Below are positions 7,300-15,195 of a stretch of DNA of 19,356 bases, in pieces (within the stretch, counting starts at the first letter, position 1; each line of letters starts with the position of its first letter). Both the position numbers and the translations under genes were made by a program. The notes beneath the pieces are model-generated. The model did no database searches, was not told the DNA's origin, and saw nothing but the letters and a program-made list of their open reading frames with translations. This stretch comes from CAZMCT01 sp964564785 (GTDB lineage: Bacteria; Planctomycetota; Phycisphaerae; UBA1845; Fen-1342): the NCBI GenBank assembly GCA_964564785.1, contig CAZMCT010000080.1, positions 1-19,356 of the forward strand, given 5' to 3'.

Positions 7300-8275
7300 G
7301 CTCCGAACTCCTGGGCAGGGGGTTGAAAAAACGTTTCATCCTCGCAGGGAACCGGCTTCGCAGCCGCGGGGCGCCATTGTCACACGGGGCCGGCGGCAAC
7401 TCAAGCGACGCCGGGCGCGAGGATCCCGGAGACTGCGTGCGTCGGCGTTTCCGTGCCCGAAGCCGGTTTCCGCAAGCAGCCGCCGCAGCGAACGCCCTCG
7501 GAATGACAGCCCACCAGCAGCCCGACGGACGCGCAGCTCACCGCCCCCGCGGGCCCGACAGCGCCGGAAAGTCCCCTCCTCGCAGCACCCCGCCCAGCCG
7601 CCGGCCCAACTTTGGGCGGGGCTCGAACGCGAGGTGACGTCCGAGTATCGAGCCCGCGACCGGACCGCTGAGCCAGACGCCGTCCCTCGGCCGGGCGCCG
7701 TTGCATCGCACTGGGCCGGCCGGCCGGCCGCGAACCGGTTCCGGCGGCCCCGGCTTCCAGCAATGGGGCCAAGCGGCGGGGCGACTCGCCCTCACCACGA
7801 GACGGATCGGGCATGGTGGGCTCCGCGGGGGCATTGTAGCGTGGGGCGGGGTCCCGAAGCGGACGGTAAGGGGTGCGCTTCATACGCCCGGCGGGCGTTA
7901 ATTCCTTTGGCACAGGGCCTTTGTCCAATATCGGTCCTACAGGTTTTGGCGAACCAGCATGTCCGAACGGACGATAGTCTCCCGTTCTGGAAAGTCGTTC
8001 ACCGAATCCGGAACCAGGCCGCTCCACCTCCGAACCCGTCGGTTGCAGGTACTTCTCCCCGTCCGTGCGCAGCAGCCGATTCATGGCTCACTTCCACAAC
8101 CCGGCCTCACCATGACGGAATCGCCCCCCTATACCGCCGCCCGAAAAAAACATCCGGGGAGCTTGCCCCCCCCCCCCCGAGGCGGGGGCATAATGGAACA
8201 GGTCGTTCAGGCTTGGTTTCCTATTGAGGTCCGGGAAAGGGCTTCGTGGCAACTGGTCACTTGGGAGGCAAACAC
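7300..8275. other. 976-bp region without a convincing gene
   Basis: Long frames here are arginine/proline-rich and resemble no family I know. One minus-strand frame (7538-7834) ends with a more protein-like stretch, DGVWLSGPVAGSILGRHLAF, but lacks support as a gene. Visible features are a GTCATTCCGAG motif (minus strand, 7497-7507), a small hairpin (stems 7884-7889/7893-7898), a less GC-rich block around 7898-7990, and a 13-C run at 8166-8178. It is far larger than the other gaps and could hold a decayed gene, an RNA or a regulatory region for the downstream pair. Confidence 0.6.
8163..8194 (+). promoter_or_regulatory. Possible promoter with a poly-C tract in the spacer
   Basis: TTGCCC (8163-8168) and CATAAT (8189-8194) could form -35 and -10 boxes with a 20-base spacer that contains most of a 13-C run (8166-8178). 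The -10 lies about 80 bp before the ATG of the cysteine-rich gene at 8276. The spacer is longer than the ideal 17, so activity as written may be weak. Confidence 0.35.
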
Positions 8276-8794
8276 ATGTCGGCTACGCTCATAAATATCT
8301 CCGCCATGTTCATGTTGGTCGCCGGCGTGGAACAACGCGGGCTTGGCATGAGCATGGCCAGCGACGACCAGCTCGCCAGCGTGTGGGGGAGCGAGGTCCT
8401 CTACTTCTGTTGCGAGGAGCACGGCGGGCAGACGTGCAGTTGGACGCCCCCAGCGGGAAGCACCGAGCGCTGCTGGGCGCTGTTGTACCCTCAACAGTGC
8501 GAAGCGCTTGGGGGCGGCAATGCATGTTATTTCGTAAGCTTGGGCCCGAGCGGGAACGCTACCTGCGCACAGACTTCAAATCCCGACGACCTGTGCCTGC
8601 TCCAAACGGATGGCTGGTGCGTCGAGTACCGAGCGGGGACGTGCGTGCAGCACTACAACATTCTCATGGAGCCGACAGGCTGCACTTGCGATGGACTTGG
8701 CAGCGCGCAGCACTCGGGAACGAGGACGTATTGCGGCGTGGGGAGCCACCTCTGTGGAGGGGGAATCGTGACGCCGCCAAAGCCGGTACCTTGA
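8276..8794 (+). CDS. Cysteine-rich exported protein with double-glycine-type leader
   Basis: This 172-aa protein matches no family I recognise. The ATG at 8276 is chosen over an upstream GTG (8246) because GGGAGG lies seven bases before it. Residues 4-17 are hydrophobic (TLINISAMFMLVAG). Next comes MSMASDDQLASVWGS (25-39), which resembles the double-glycine leader of bacteriocin-type precursors (L-S-x-x-E-L-x-x-V-x-G-G), with Gly-Ser in the final position. The remaining 133 residues hold 14 cysteines (45, 46, 54, 66, 75, 84, 97, 107, 115, 123, 136, 138, 153, 160), an even number that could give seven disulfides. It ends GGGIVTPPKPVP. The next gene, 61 bp downstream, contains a C39-like domain, the family that cleaves such leaders, which makes a substrate-processor pair plausible. 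The leader reading is inference. Confidence 0.75.
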   Translation: MSATLINISAMFMLVAGVEQRGLGMSMASDDQLASVWGSEVLYFCCEEHGGQTCSWTPPAGSTERCWALLYPQQCEALGGGNACYFVSLGPSGNATCAQTSNPDDLCLLQTDGWCVEYRAGTCVQHYNILMEPTGCTCDGLGSAQHSGTRTYCGVGSHLCGGGIVTPPKPVP

Positions 8795-8855
8795 CACATG
8801 CGGCCAGCTCCCGCGTGCATGTCTTATCCTGGTTGGGGCTTTGGAGGTAGAAGCC

Positions 8856-11111
8856 ATGCGGTCCGTGCGCGCGGCAGCGTCCCTGGCGGCGCTCCTGTAT
8901 GGGTTGCCGTTTGGCGTCGCTCAGAATCCAGCGACGAACCTCCCGGATGTACGGACGATCGCTAGCGCGGTGCGCGCGCAGGAAGACCTGCTTCTGAACC
9001 TCAGAGTCAGCGCCCACCACGACTGGGAACGGTGGGACAGCGAAACGGGGCTGTGGGCATACGCCGGCGAGGCAGACGTACAGGCTTGGCTGACGGGCGA
9101 GCCGGGGAAAGTGCGACTCGACTACGAACGGCGAATTACGCCATGGGTGGATGGCCTGGGACCGTTCGCAGAGGGCAGTTCCCGGATTGCTTTCAATGGG
9201 CAGGCAAGCAAGCGCCTCGAAACTCGCGTTGGCGTGGCGGATTCGGCTTCCAGCGTCCTCACAGGTGAGCTAACGGCGGGTGTACCGCCCGACGTGGCGA
9301 ACAACGCCGGCTTCCAGGCTGGCTGGCAGTTCTCCGCGCTCGGCGCGAGCCCGAACTGGGATGACGGAGTCCGTTTCTCTGATTATCTCGTGCTGGCCGA
9401 GGCGCATGCACCCCGCGTGGATGTACTGGCGGAGGAAGCTGGCGGAAATGAGTGCGTCGCGGTGCGCGTCGAGGAGCCCAACGGACAGCAGCGCATATTC
9501 ATCTTCGACCCGGTTAGAGCTTATGCGCTCGTCGGCGCCGAGTTTCGCCTGTCGAGCGGGGTGACGGCTGAGCGCTGGACGGCGCAGGAGCTACTGGCAC
9601 TGGCGCCTGGGTTCTATCTCCCCGTGCAAGCGGTGCGGGAACTGTTCGCCCCCGATGGCTGCCCGCGCGAGCGTTTCAGCTACTACGCAAGCGAGGTCGT
9701 GGCGAACGACCCCGCGTGGACGGATGACGTGTTCGACCCGCCGTGGCCGCCCGGGACGGTGGTAAACGACAGAATCACGGGGACACTCTACCAAATCGCG
9801 CCGTCCGCCCAACAACTGGAGACGGCTGTCGACCAACAAATCGGTGATTTGTTGGCCGGGATGCGCCCTCAGGTAGCTGCGCGCCGGCGGACTGCGGAAC
9901 TCGTGGTCAATACGAGCGCCGGGGGACCGGGCGCAGAACTTCCAGCCGCGCGCCCGCCGGCACCCAAGCCGGCCACCAGCAAGCCCGCGCTGACCCCGAA
10001 GATCCAGTCCTTGATAGAACAGCCGGCAGTCGAGAGCCAGCCAGCTTCGCGGCCCGAGCGCGATATCGGTGTCTGCCGCGGCGAAGATCGGGAGAATCGG
10101 GGCCCGCGGGTCATCGCGCCGCCGCCGGCGGACGAACCCATGCCGCGGGGCAGCCGCGCTCCGGAACTCGTGGTGCTTGTTCTGGGAATCGGTGCCCTCG
10201 TCGTGGTCGCAATCGTGCTGGGCAAAGGCAAACGCGCTGGGCCACTCGTGCTGCTGATATGCCTGGGCGCGTCGCCCTCCGGCGGCGGTGACGAGCGGAT
10301 GCTCGCCCTGACGCTTCCTCTACTCGGTCAGCAGAAGCTGAGCAGTTGCGGGCTGAACGCCGCGCTGTTTGTAGGCCGGTATTTTGCGCTGCCAGTAACC
10401 GTGGATTCGCTCGCGGCTGAATTGCGCATTGGCGTGTGTCACCAGCGGCCGTGCAGCCTCCTCGATTTGAAGGAGGCGTTTCTGGCGCGAGGACTGTCCG
10501 TGGAGGGATACCGCGACGCGACCATCTCGGAGATTGGTGCCAAGCTCGATGGGTCGGACCTGTGGGTCTTGCACATCGACCGTTCGGAGGAGTCGCGCGG
10601 ACATTTCTTCGTTCTCGCCGGGCAGGGCCCCGACCAAGTCTGCTGGATCGAACCGGCCAGTGCTGCCAGGTGGGTCACAGCGCAACAGCTTGAAGCGCAG
10701 CTTGCGCACCAGTTCACGGGCTGGTGTTTGCGGATCGGGCCTCCCGGGTCAAACCCGCCGCAAGAGCGCGACGACGGCGCCGCAATCGCCTGGTTCCCAG
10801 AGCAGATCAACCTTGGAATCCTCCGTCCGGAACAAGCGTCGCGTACCGCTGTGACAATCACGTTCGTCATGAGAGCGCGCGTCGTCGTGCGTCCGGCAGA
10901 ATGCAGCAGCGGACTGGAGTTGGCGCGGGAGTGTTGCGAGCGGGAGCTCGGTCCGGGCACGGCGTTCTGGGAAACCAGAACGTACACCTTCCGGTTGCGC
11001 CAGCTACCTGTCGGCGACCTCAGCCAGACAGTCACACTTCGCACAACGATGCCGGGGCGCGAGACGATCGTCATACCCGTGCGAGGCAAGATTCGCGAAC
11101 TGCCCGGCTGA
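8856..11111 (+). CDS. LolA-like / membrane anchor / C39-like peptidase / DUF1573-like fusion
   Basis: This 751-aa protein is multidomain. A signal peptide (residues 1-23, ending GVAQ) precedes an exported region (about 30-330) resembling LolA/LolB-type lipoprotein-carrier folds. A Pro/Ala-rich linker (about 345-430) leads to a membrane helix near 438-457 (LVVLVLGIGALVVVAIVLGK), then basic GKGKR and a second short hydrophobic stretch GPLVLLICLG. Residues about 487-620 resemble peptidase C39: Q492, C498 in SSCGLNAA, H583 in GHFFVL. The usual Asp before Pro is Glu (E599 in CWIEP). Residues about 643-751 (FPEQINLGILRP ... VPVRGK-like end) resemble DUF1573. The ATG at 8856 has GGAGG eight bases upstream; an in-frame TTG at 8841 is less likely. 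It probably handles the upstream cysteine-rich protein. Domain calls are by eye; the C39-like call is the firmest. Confidence 0.72.
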   Translation: MRSVRAAASLAALLYGLPFGVAQNPATNLPDVRTIASAVRAQEDLLLNLRVSAHHDWERWDSETGLWAYAGEADVQAWLTGEPGKVRLDYERRITPWVDGLGPFAEGSSRIAFNGQASKRLETRVGVADSASSVLTGELTAGVPPDVANNAGFQAGWQFSALGASPNWDDGVRFSDYLVLAEAHAPRVDVLAEEAGGNECVAVRVEEPNGQQRIFIFDPVRAYALVGAEFRLSSGVTAERWTAQELLALAPGFYLPVQAVRELFAPDGCPRERFSYYASEVVANDPAWTDDVFDPPWPPGTVVNDRITGTLYQIAPSAQQLETAVDQQIGDLLAGMRPQVAARRRTAELVVNTSAGGPGAELPAARPPAPKPATSKPALTPKIQSLIEQPAVESQPASRPERDIGVCRGEDRENRGPRVIAPPPADEPMPRGSRAPELVVLVLGIGALVVVAIVLGKGKRAGPLVLLICLGASPSGGGDERMLALTLPLLGQQKLSSCGLNAALFVGRYFALPVTVDSLAAELRIGVCHQRPCSLLDLKEAFLARGLSVEGYRDATISEIGAKLDGSDLWVLHIDRSEESRGHFFVLAGQGPDQVCWIEPASAARWVTAQQLEAQLAHQFTGWCLRIGPPGSNPPQERDDGAAIAWFPEQINLGILRPEQASRTAVTITFVMRARVVVRPAECSSGLELARECCERELGPGTAFWETRTYTFRLRQLPVGDLSQTVTLRTTMPGRETIVIPVRGKIRELPG

Positions 11112-11190
11112 GAAAGGGAACCGGCACCACGGGAGTAGCTGTTGGCGCTACCGCGATGGTGGCTCGGCGCGGGGCCAGCCCCCTTTCTCA
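11109..11190. repeat. 82-bp inverted-repeat element over the C39 gene stop
   Basis: TGAGAAAGGG (11109-11118) and its exact complement CCCTTTCTCA (11181-11190) bound a segment with an inner stem GTAGC/GCTAC (11135-11139/11147-11151). The left arm's first three bases are the stop codon of the C39-like gene. No T-tract follows. It may be a structured 3' end or a small dispersed repeat. Confidence 0.65.
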
Positions 11191-11410
11191 ACGGCCTGGT
11201 AAAGGAGTGGCGACTGCCCGCCGGCGACGTGCTCCCGAGTGCCAGCCTGCCGCCCGACACGTCGTGCATCCGTACCTGCCCACCGGCGTCGTACCGGCAC
11301 GCCTGCGCTCGCCAGGTGGGCGAGACCGCCGGCCACCCGGCCGCCCAGCGCCGCGCCGCGACCCCTCAAGCGGTTGGACCACATGCATCGGAGCCGCGGC
11401 TCACCGACCG
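11112..11410. other. 299-bp convergent intergenic region
   Basis: It lies between the convergent C39-like and amidohydrolase genes. Apart from the inverted-repeat element at its left edge, no gene, promoter or terminator with a T-run is evident. A small plus-strand frame (11142-11414) is low-complexity and arginine-rich and is not called. Confidence 0.55.
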
Positions 11411-12409
11411 CTAGCAGAGCCCGACCCGTTCTGCGTTGGCCCGATAAAGCCTGGCCAGCACGTCGCCCGGCAGATTCAGCCCGCGCAGCCGCGGCACCGG
11501 ACCGGCGTCGGGATCCTCGATCGGGCTCTCGCCGTCGTAGGCGGTCTCCCACAGTTGCCGGTGCACCCAGTAGCGGCTCGCGTAGTGTTCGAAGTCGAAC
11601 TTCTCTCCGACCACCACGTCGCTGCCGAACAGCACCCGGTCCTGGTTGCGGAGCAGAAACTCGCGCATGGCCGCGGGGTGCCGCGCGATCGCCCGCACCA
11701 CCCATTTGGTTGCGCTGCTGTCGAGCAGCAGGTTGGGGTGCCGGTCGAGCAACTCCTGGAGAAACGCCGGGTCTTCGGGGCTGCCGCCCAGGTGCGCCGC
11801 GACGACGTGCCGCGGCGCGACCGTGTCGAGCAGCCACTCGAGCTGCGGGTACTGGGCCCGCTTCGTGCCGAACTTCGCCGCGTCGGCGTAGCGGGCCCCG
11901 GGGGCGAACCACTCGTCCGGGTCGCCGATGTGCACCATGAAATGCAACCCCAGGTCGAGTCCGCTGCGGATCAGCGGCTCGAAGAACGCGTCCCGCAGCG
12001 TCACGCCGTGCTGCCCGCGCATCGGCGGGGCCATCCAGAACTTCATCCACCGCGCCCCGAGCGCGCGGAACGCCGCCAGGTCCGCCAGCCACTGCCGCTG
12101 GAAGTCCGCCGTGCACGCCATCTCGCGCCAGCGCGGAATCGCGATGAACGCCAGTCTGTCCGGCCACTGGGCGCGCAGGGCCGCCACCTCGTCCAGCGGC
12201 GTCATGCTCACGACCCGCTCGACGCCGTACAGCGTCGCCGCCTCGAAAAACGCCCCCACCGTCGGCCCCTGATGCACGTGCGTATGAACGTCGATCCGTG
12301 GCACGGCCACCTTCGGCCGGGGCGGCTGTCGATAATCGAGCCCCAGCCGGTTCGCGGGGCTGGGGGCCGCGCGTGTCCGCGGCGCGTCGTCGTCGTGGCT
12401 GCCCATCAT
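11411..12409 (-). CDS. Amidohydrolase-related TIM-barrel hydrolase (Amidohydro_2 type)
   Basis: This 332-aa protein carries the metal-dependent hydrolase signature of the amidohydrolase-2 group (decarboxylases and lactonases). It has H42-x-H44 in DVHTHVH, H160 in FMVHIGDPDEW, H206 in VAAHLGG, and D264 in VLFGSD, with the closing LNLPGDVLARLYRANAERV typical of the family C-terminus. No signal peptide is evident; the first 35 residues are polar and Pro/Arg-rich. The substrate cannot be told. GAGG lies just upstream of two adjacent ATG codons (12409 and 12406), so either could be the start. It is transcribed divergently from the histidine kinase gene, with about 56 bp between starts. Confidence 0.85.
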   Translation of the reverse strand: MMGSHDDDAPRTRAAPSPANRLGLDYRQPPRPKVAVPRIDVHTHVHQGPTVGAFFEAATLYGVERVVSMTPLDEVAALRAQWPDRLAFIAIPRWREMACTADFQRQWLADLAAFRALGARWMKFWMAPPMRGQHGVTLRDAFFEPLIRSGLDLGLHFMVHIGDPDEWFAPGARYADAAKFGTKRAQYPQLEWLLDTVAPRHVVAAHLGGSPEDPAFLQELLDRHPNLLLDSSATKWVVRAIARHPAAMREFLLRNQDRVLFGSDVVVGEKFDFEHYASRYWVHRQLWETAYDGESPIEDPDAGPVPRLRGLNLPGDVLARLYRANAERVGLC

Positions 12410-12465
12410 GTGCCTCGCAGAGCCGTGCTTGTGACTGCCGCCCGGCCCGGTTAAGTAAGCATAGG

Positions 12466-13539
12466 ATGCTCCGCGGCTTTCGTCACAAGCTCCTGCTGCT
12501 GCTCCAGACCGGCATCCTTGTGAGTGCCGGCCTGGCGCTGCTGGTGCAGCCCGCGGCGTGGCCCGCCATCCTCGTCGCCACGGCGGGCTCGAGCCTCGCG
12601 GCGTACGCCTGCGGCCGGGTGGCGCGCCGCTACCTGCACGCCAGCATCGGGCGTCTGCGGCGTATGGCCGACAACATCGGGCGCGGCGGGCCGCCGCACA
12701 CGCTCGAGGTGCACCCGGGCGACGACATGTACAAGCTGACGGCGGCCGTCAACGTGCTCGCGACCCGGCTGTCGGCCGCGGCCCGCGAAGAGGAGCGGCT
12801 GCACGACGAGCTGCGGCGGCGCGAGCGGCTCGCGTTTCTGGGCGAGTTCGCGGCCAGCGTCGCGCACGAGATCAACAATCCGCTCGACGGGGTGCAGAAC
12901 TGCGCCCGGATCCTGCGGCGCTCGCTGGAGGACCCGCCGCGGGCCACGCAGATGCTCGACCTGATCGACGGCGGGTTGGCGCGGATCGAGCTGATCGTGC
13001 GGCGGCTCCTGACGCTGGCCCGCGAGCAGGGCGTTCGGCCGGCCCCGGTCCAGCTCCGCGACGTGGTCGCGGGCGCCCTCGCGCTGCTCGGCCCGCGACT
13101 GGAGTCACAGGGAATCGTGGTGGAGCAGAAGCGGGAGACGGAGGATGACCAGGCGTGCGTGGATGCGCCGCTGCTCGAGCAGGTGCTGGTGAACCTGCTG
13201 GTCAATGCGGCCGACAGCATGCCTCACGGCGGGTGTCTCGGGCTGACGATCCGGCGTGAGGTGGCGGGCCCGGGCGGGCTGGAGCAGACCGGCACGCCGC
13301 TGCTGTGCGTGGAGGTGGCCGACACGGGTGCGGGCATTCCGCCCGATGTGCTGCCGCACATCTTCGAGCCGTTCTTCACGACCAAGACCGGCGGCAAAGG
13401 CACCGGGCTGGGCCTGGCCATCGCCCAGCGGATCGTCGACGCCCATCACGGTACGCTCAGCGTGGCCCCGCGAATCGGCGGCGGAACGGTCTTCACCGTC
13501 CGATTGCCGGCGAACGTCGAGGCTGTTGCCAACCCCTGA
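12466..13539 (+). CDS. Membrane sensor histidine kinase
   Basis: This kinase of 357 aa autophosphorylates a histidine and passes the phosphate to a response regulator. Two hydrophobic segments lie at about 8-27 and 32-48 with almost nothing between, so it lacks a real periplasmic sensor. A HAMP-like linker and coiled coil follow (about 55-120). H134 is in VAHEINNPLDG. The ATPase domain shows the N box (N247 in NLLVNAADS), G1 (DTGAGI from 286), the F box FEPFFTTK and G2 (GTGLGLAI from 312). The frame is open from 12298, but the first ATG compatible with the membrane start is at 12466; the Shine-Dalgarno there is weak. No response regulator gene is adjacent, so it is an orphan within this window. 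Confidence 0.9.
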   Translation: MLRGFRHKLLLLLQTGILVSAGLALLVQPAAWPAILVATAGSSLAAYACGRVARRYLHASIGRLRRMADNIGRGGPPHTLEVHPGDDMYKLTAAVNVLATRLSAAAREEERLHDELRRRERLAFLGEFAASVAHEINNPLDGVQNCARILRRSLEDPPRATQMLDLIDGGLARIELIVRRLLTLAREQGVRPAPVQLRDVVAGALALLGPRLESQGIVVEQKRETEDDQACVDAPLLEQVLVNLLVNAADSMPHGGCLGLTIRREVAGPGGLEQTGTPLLCVEVADTGAGIPPDVLPHIFEPFFTTKTGGKGTGLGLAIAQRIVDAHHGTLSVAPRIGGGTVFTVRLPANVEAVANP

Positions 13540-13702
13540 CCCCCGGGGACGCCGGCTGCCACCCGCCCTGCTGACCGCGCCACGCGCCTCACCGCGCCAG
13601 GCCGCAGCGTGCACGCGCGCACAAACGCCCCACGAACCGCGTGGCTGCGCGACCACCGGACCGCGCCAGGCCGCAGGCGGCGGCCGGCACGGCGCCCCGC
13701 GG
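13540..13702. repeat. Short convergent gap with a 16-bp direct repeat
   Basis: CCGCGCCAGGCCGCAG occurs twice exactly (13592-13607 and 13661-13676) in the gap between the convergent kinase and yajC genes. No terminator with a T-run is visible for either gene. Confidence 0.6.
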
Positions 13703-14032
13703 CTATGTCGCCTCTGGCTCGCGCTGCACTTCCTTGATCGCGCTGCGGTGAAAGCGGATTTTCACGTTGTTGCTCTCGTCCACCTTCACGACGACCTCGT
13801 TGTCGCGCGCGTCGACGACCACACCGAGAATCCCGCCGATCGTCTGCACGCGGTCGCCCTTCTTCAGCGACGCCAGCATCTCCTCGAACCGCTTCCGCTC
13901 CTTGCTTCGGCCGCGGGACGTGATCCACATGAACACCACGATCACCAGGATCAGCGGTACGAATGTCCGCAGGAACGCGTACGGATCCGACGGCTGCGTC
14001 GTCTGCGCCAGGACCATGACCAGCTCGCTCAT
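13703..14032 (-). CDS. yajC: Preprotein translocase subunit YajC
   Basis: YajC is a small inner-membrane accessory of the Sec translocase, associated with SecDF. The 109-aa product has one transmembrane helix (about 24-38, FVPLILVIVVFMWIT), a basic segment (SRGRSKERKRFEEM) and the family core LKKGDRVQTIGGILG (57-70), followed by VVVKVDESNNVKIRFHRSAI. The ATG at 14032 is preferred over an upstream ATG at 14095: it gives the usual short YajC N-terminus, and it overlaps the tgt stop in a four-base ATGA, which suggests translational coupling. secD and secF, which often follow yajC, are not downstream; the next gene is convergent. Confidence 0.92.
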   Translation of the reverse strand: MSELVMVLAQTTQPSDPYAFLRTFVPLILVIVVFMWITSRGRSKERKRFEEMLASLKKGDRVQTIGGILGVVVDARDNEVVVKVDESNNVKIRFHRSAIKEVQREPEAT

Positions 14033-15177
14033 TCCGTGTCCTTCTCGTCGGCCGTCGATCCGGCGGCCGGGCCGGCCTCGAAATCCCGCCGCCACCGCTC
14101 GAAGTCCCCGGCCGCGATCGCCGCGCGCATCGCACCCATCAGGGACTGATAAAACGCGATATTATGCAGAGAGACCAGCGCCCCTCCAAGCACCTCTTCG
14201 GAGAGCACCAGGTGCCGCAGGTAGCCGCGTGAGAACGTCCGACACGTGTAGCATTGGCACGCCGGATCGAGCGGCCCGCCCGCGAGCCGGTGCTGCGCGT
14301 TCCGCAACCGCAGCGTGCCTTCGCTGGTGAACGCGTAGCCCTTCCGCCCGTTCCGTGTCGGCAGCACGCAGTCGAACTGGTCCACGCCGGCCGCGACCGC
14401 GATCACCAGGTCGCGCGGCGTTCCTACGCCCATCAGGTATCGCGGGCGATCGTCCGGCAGTTCGGATACGAACGCTTCGAGCAGGGCGTGCATCGCGGGC
14501 GGCGGCTCACCGACCGAGAGTCCGCCGAGCGCGTAGCCGTCGAAGCCGAGCTCCACCAGCCCCGTCAGGCACGCGCGCCGCAGCCCCAGGTCCAGCCCGC
14601 CCTGCACGATCCCGTACAGCGCCTGATCCGGGGCCGCGTCGGGCAGCCGATGAGCCGCGCGACAGCGGGCCGCCCAGCCCAGCGTCCGCCGCACGGCCTC
14701 GGCCACGCGCTCGTGCTCGGCCGGCAACGACGGGCAGTCGTCCAGCGCCATGATGATGTCCGCACCGAGCTGATTCTGGATCGCGATCGCCGACTCCGGC
14801 GTCAGCCGCACCAGCGCGCCGTCAATGTGCGAGCGGAAATCCACCCCGTCGTCGTCGAGCCGCCGCAAGTCCGCCAGCGAAAAGACCTGGAACCCCCCCG
14901 AATCGGTCAGCACCGCCCCCGGCCAGCCCATGAACCGCTGCACGCCCCCCAGGCCCGCCACCACCTCGGCCCCCGGCCGCAACATCAGGTGGTACGTGTT
15001 GGCCAGCACGATCTGCGTACCGGTCTGGGCGAGCAGGGCCGGCGCCAGACTTTGCACCGCGCCCTTCGTCCCCACCGGCATGAACGCCGGCGTGTCGACC
15101 GGACCGTGCGGCGTCCACAGACGCCCCCGCCGCGCCCGGCCGCAGCGAGCCAGGATGTCGAATTGGAACGCGCCCAG
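14029..15177 (-). CDS. tgt: tRNA-guanine (queuine) transglycosylase, probable non-ATG start
   Basis: Tgt exchanges guanine 34 of certain tRNAs for the queuosine precursor. Motifs, numbered from a proposed CTG start at 15177: D92 in LTDSGGFQVFSL, D146/D147 in ALDDCP, GGLSVGEP, nucleophile D269 in QFDCVLPTRNGRKG, and zinc ligands C307, C309, C312 and H338 (CQCYTC ... SLHN). The first ATG (15081) falls inside the conserved FMPVG and would remove the family N-terminus. Upstream codons read GAFQFDILARCGRARRGRL, then WTPHGPVDTPAF, a normal Tgt start. Between there and the stop of the preceding gene (same frame) no ATG, GTG or TTG exists, so CTG at 15177 is the best candidate. It lies 18 bp after the TPR gene and overlaps yajC. 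Confidence 0.93.
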   Translation of the reverse strand: MGAFQFDILARCGRARRGRLWTPHGPVDTPAFMPVGTKGAVQSLAPALLAQTGTQIVLANTYHLMLRPGAEVVAGLGGVQRFMGWPGAVLTDSGGFQVFSLADLRRLDDDGVDFRSHIDGALVRLTPESAIAIQNQLGADIIMALDDCPSLPAEHERVAEAVRRTLGWAARCRAAHRLPDAAPDQALYGIVQGGLDLGLRRACLTGLVELGFDGYALGGLSVGEPPPAMHALLEAFVSELPDDRPRYLMGVGTPRDLVIAVAAGVDQFDCVLPTRNGRKGYAFTSEGTLRLRNAQHRLAGGPLDPACQCYTCRTFSRGYLRHLVLSEEVLGGALVSLHNIAFYQSLMGAMRAAIAAGDFERWRRDFEAGPAAGSTADEKDTE

Positions 15178-15195
15178 TCGCTGCTCGCTTGCAGG

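Noticed and set aside
5866..7326. Plus-strand open frame of 486 codons
   Set aside because: It mirrors the C25-like gene; valine/arginine-rich shadow without start support.
7401..8084. Minus-strand frame of 227 codons in the large gap
   Set aside because: Pro/Arg/Gly-rich, no domain, and it spans a GTCATTCC repeat; not convincing as a gene, though a decayed gene cannot be excluded.
8130..8190. Possible minus-strand terminator (GGGG/CCCC hairpin then seven T)
   Set aside because: The stem is short, the T-run is five bases off, and no minus-strand gene ends here.
10724..12454. Plus-strand open frame of 576 codons
   Set aside because: It crosses the end of the C39-like gene, a gap and the antisense of the amidohydrolase; no motif supports it.
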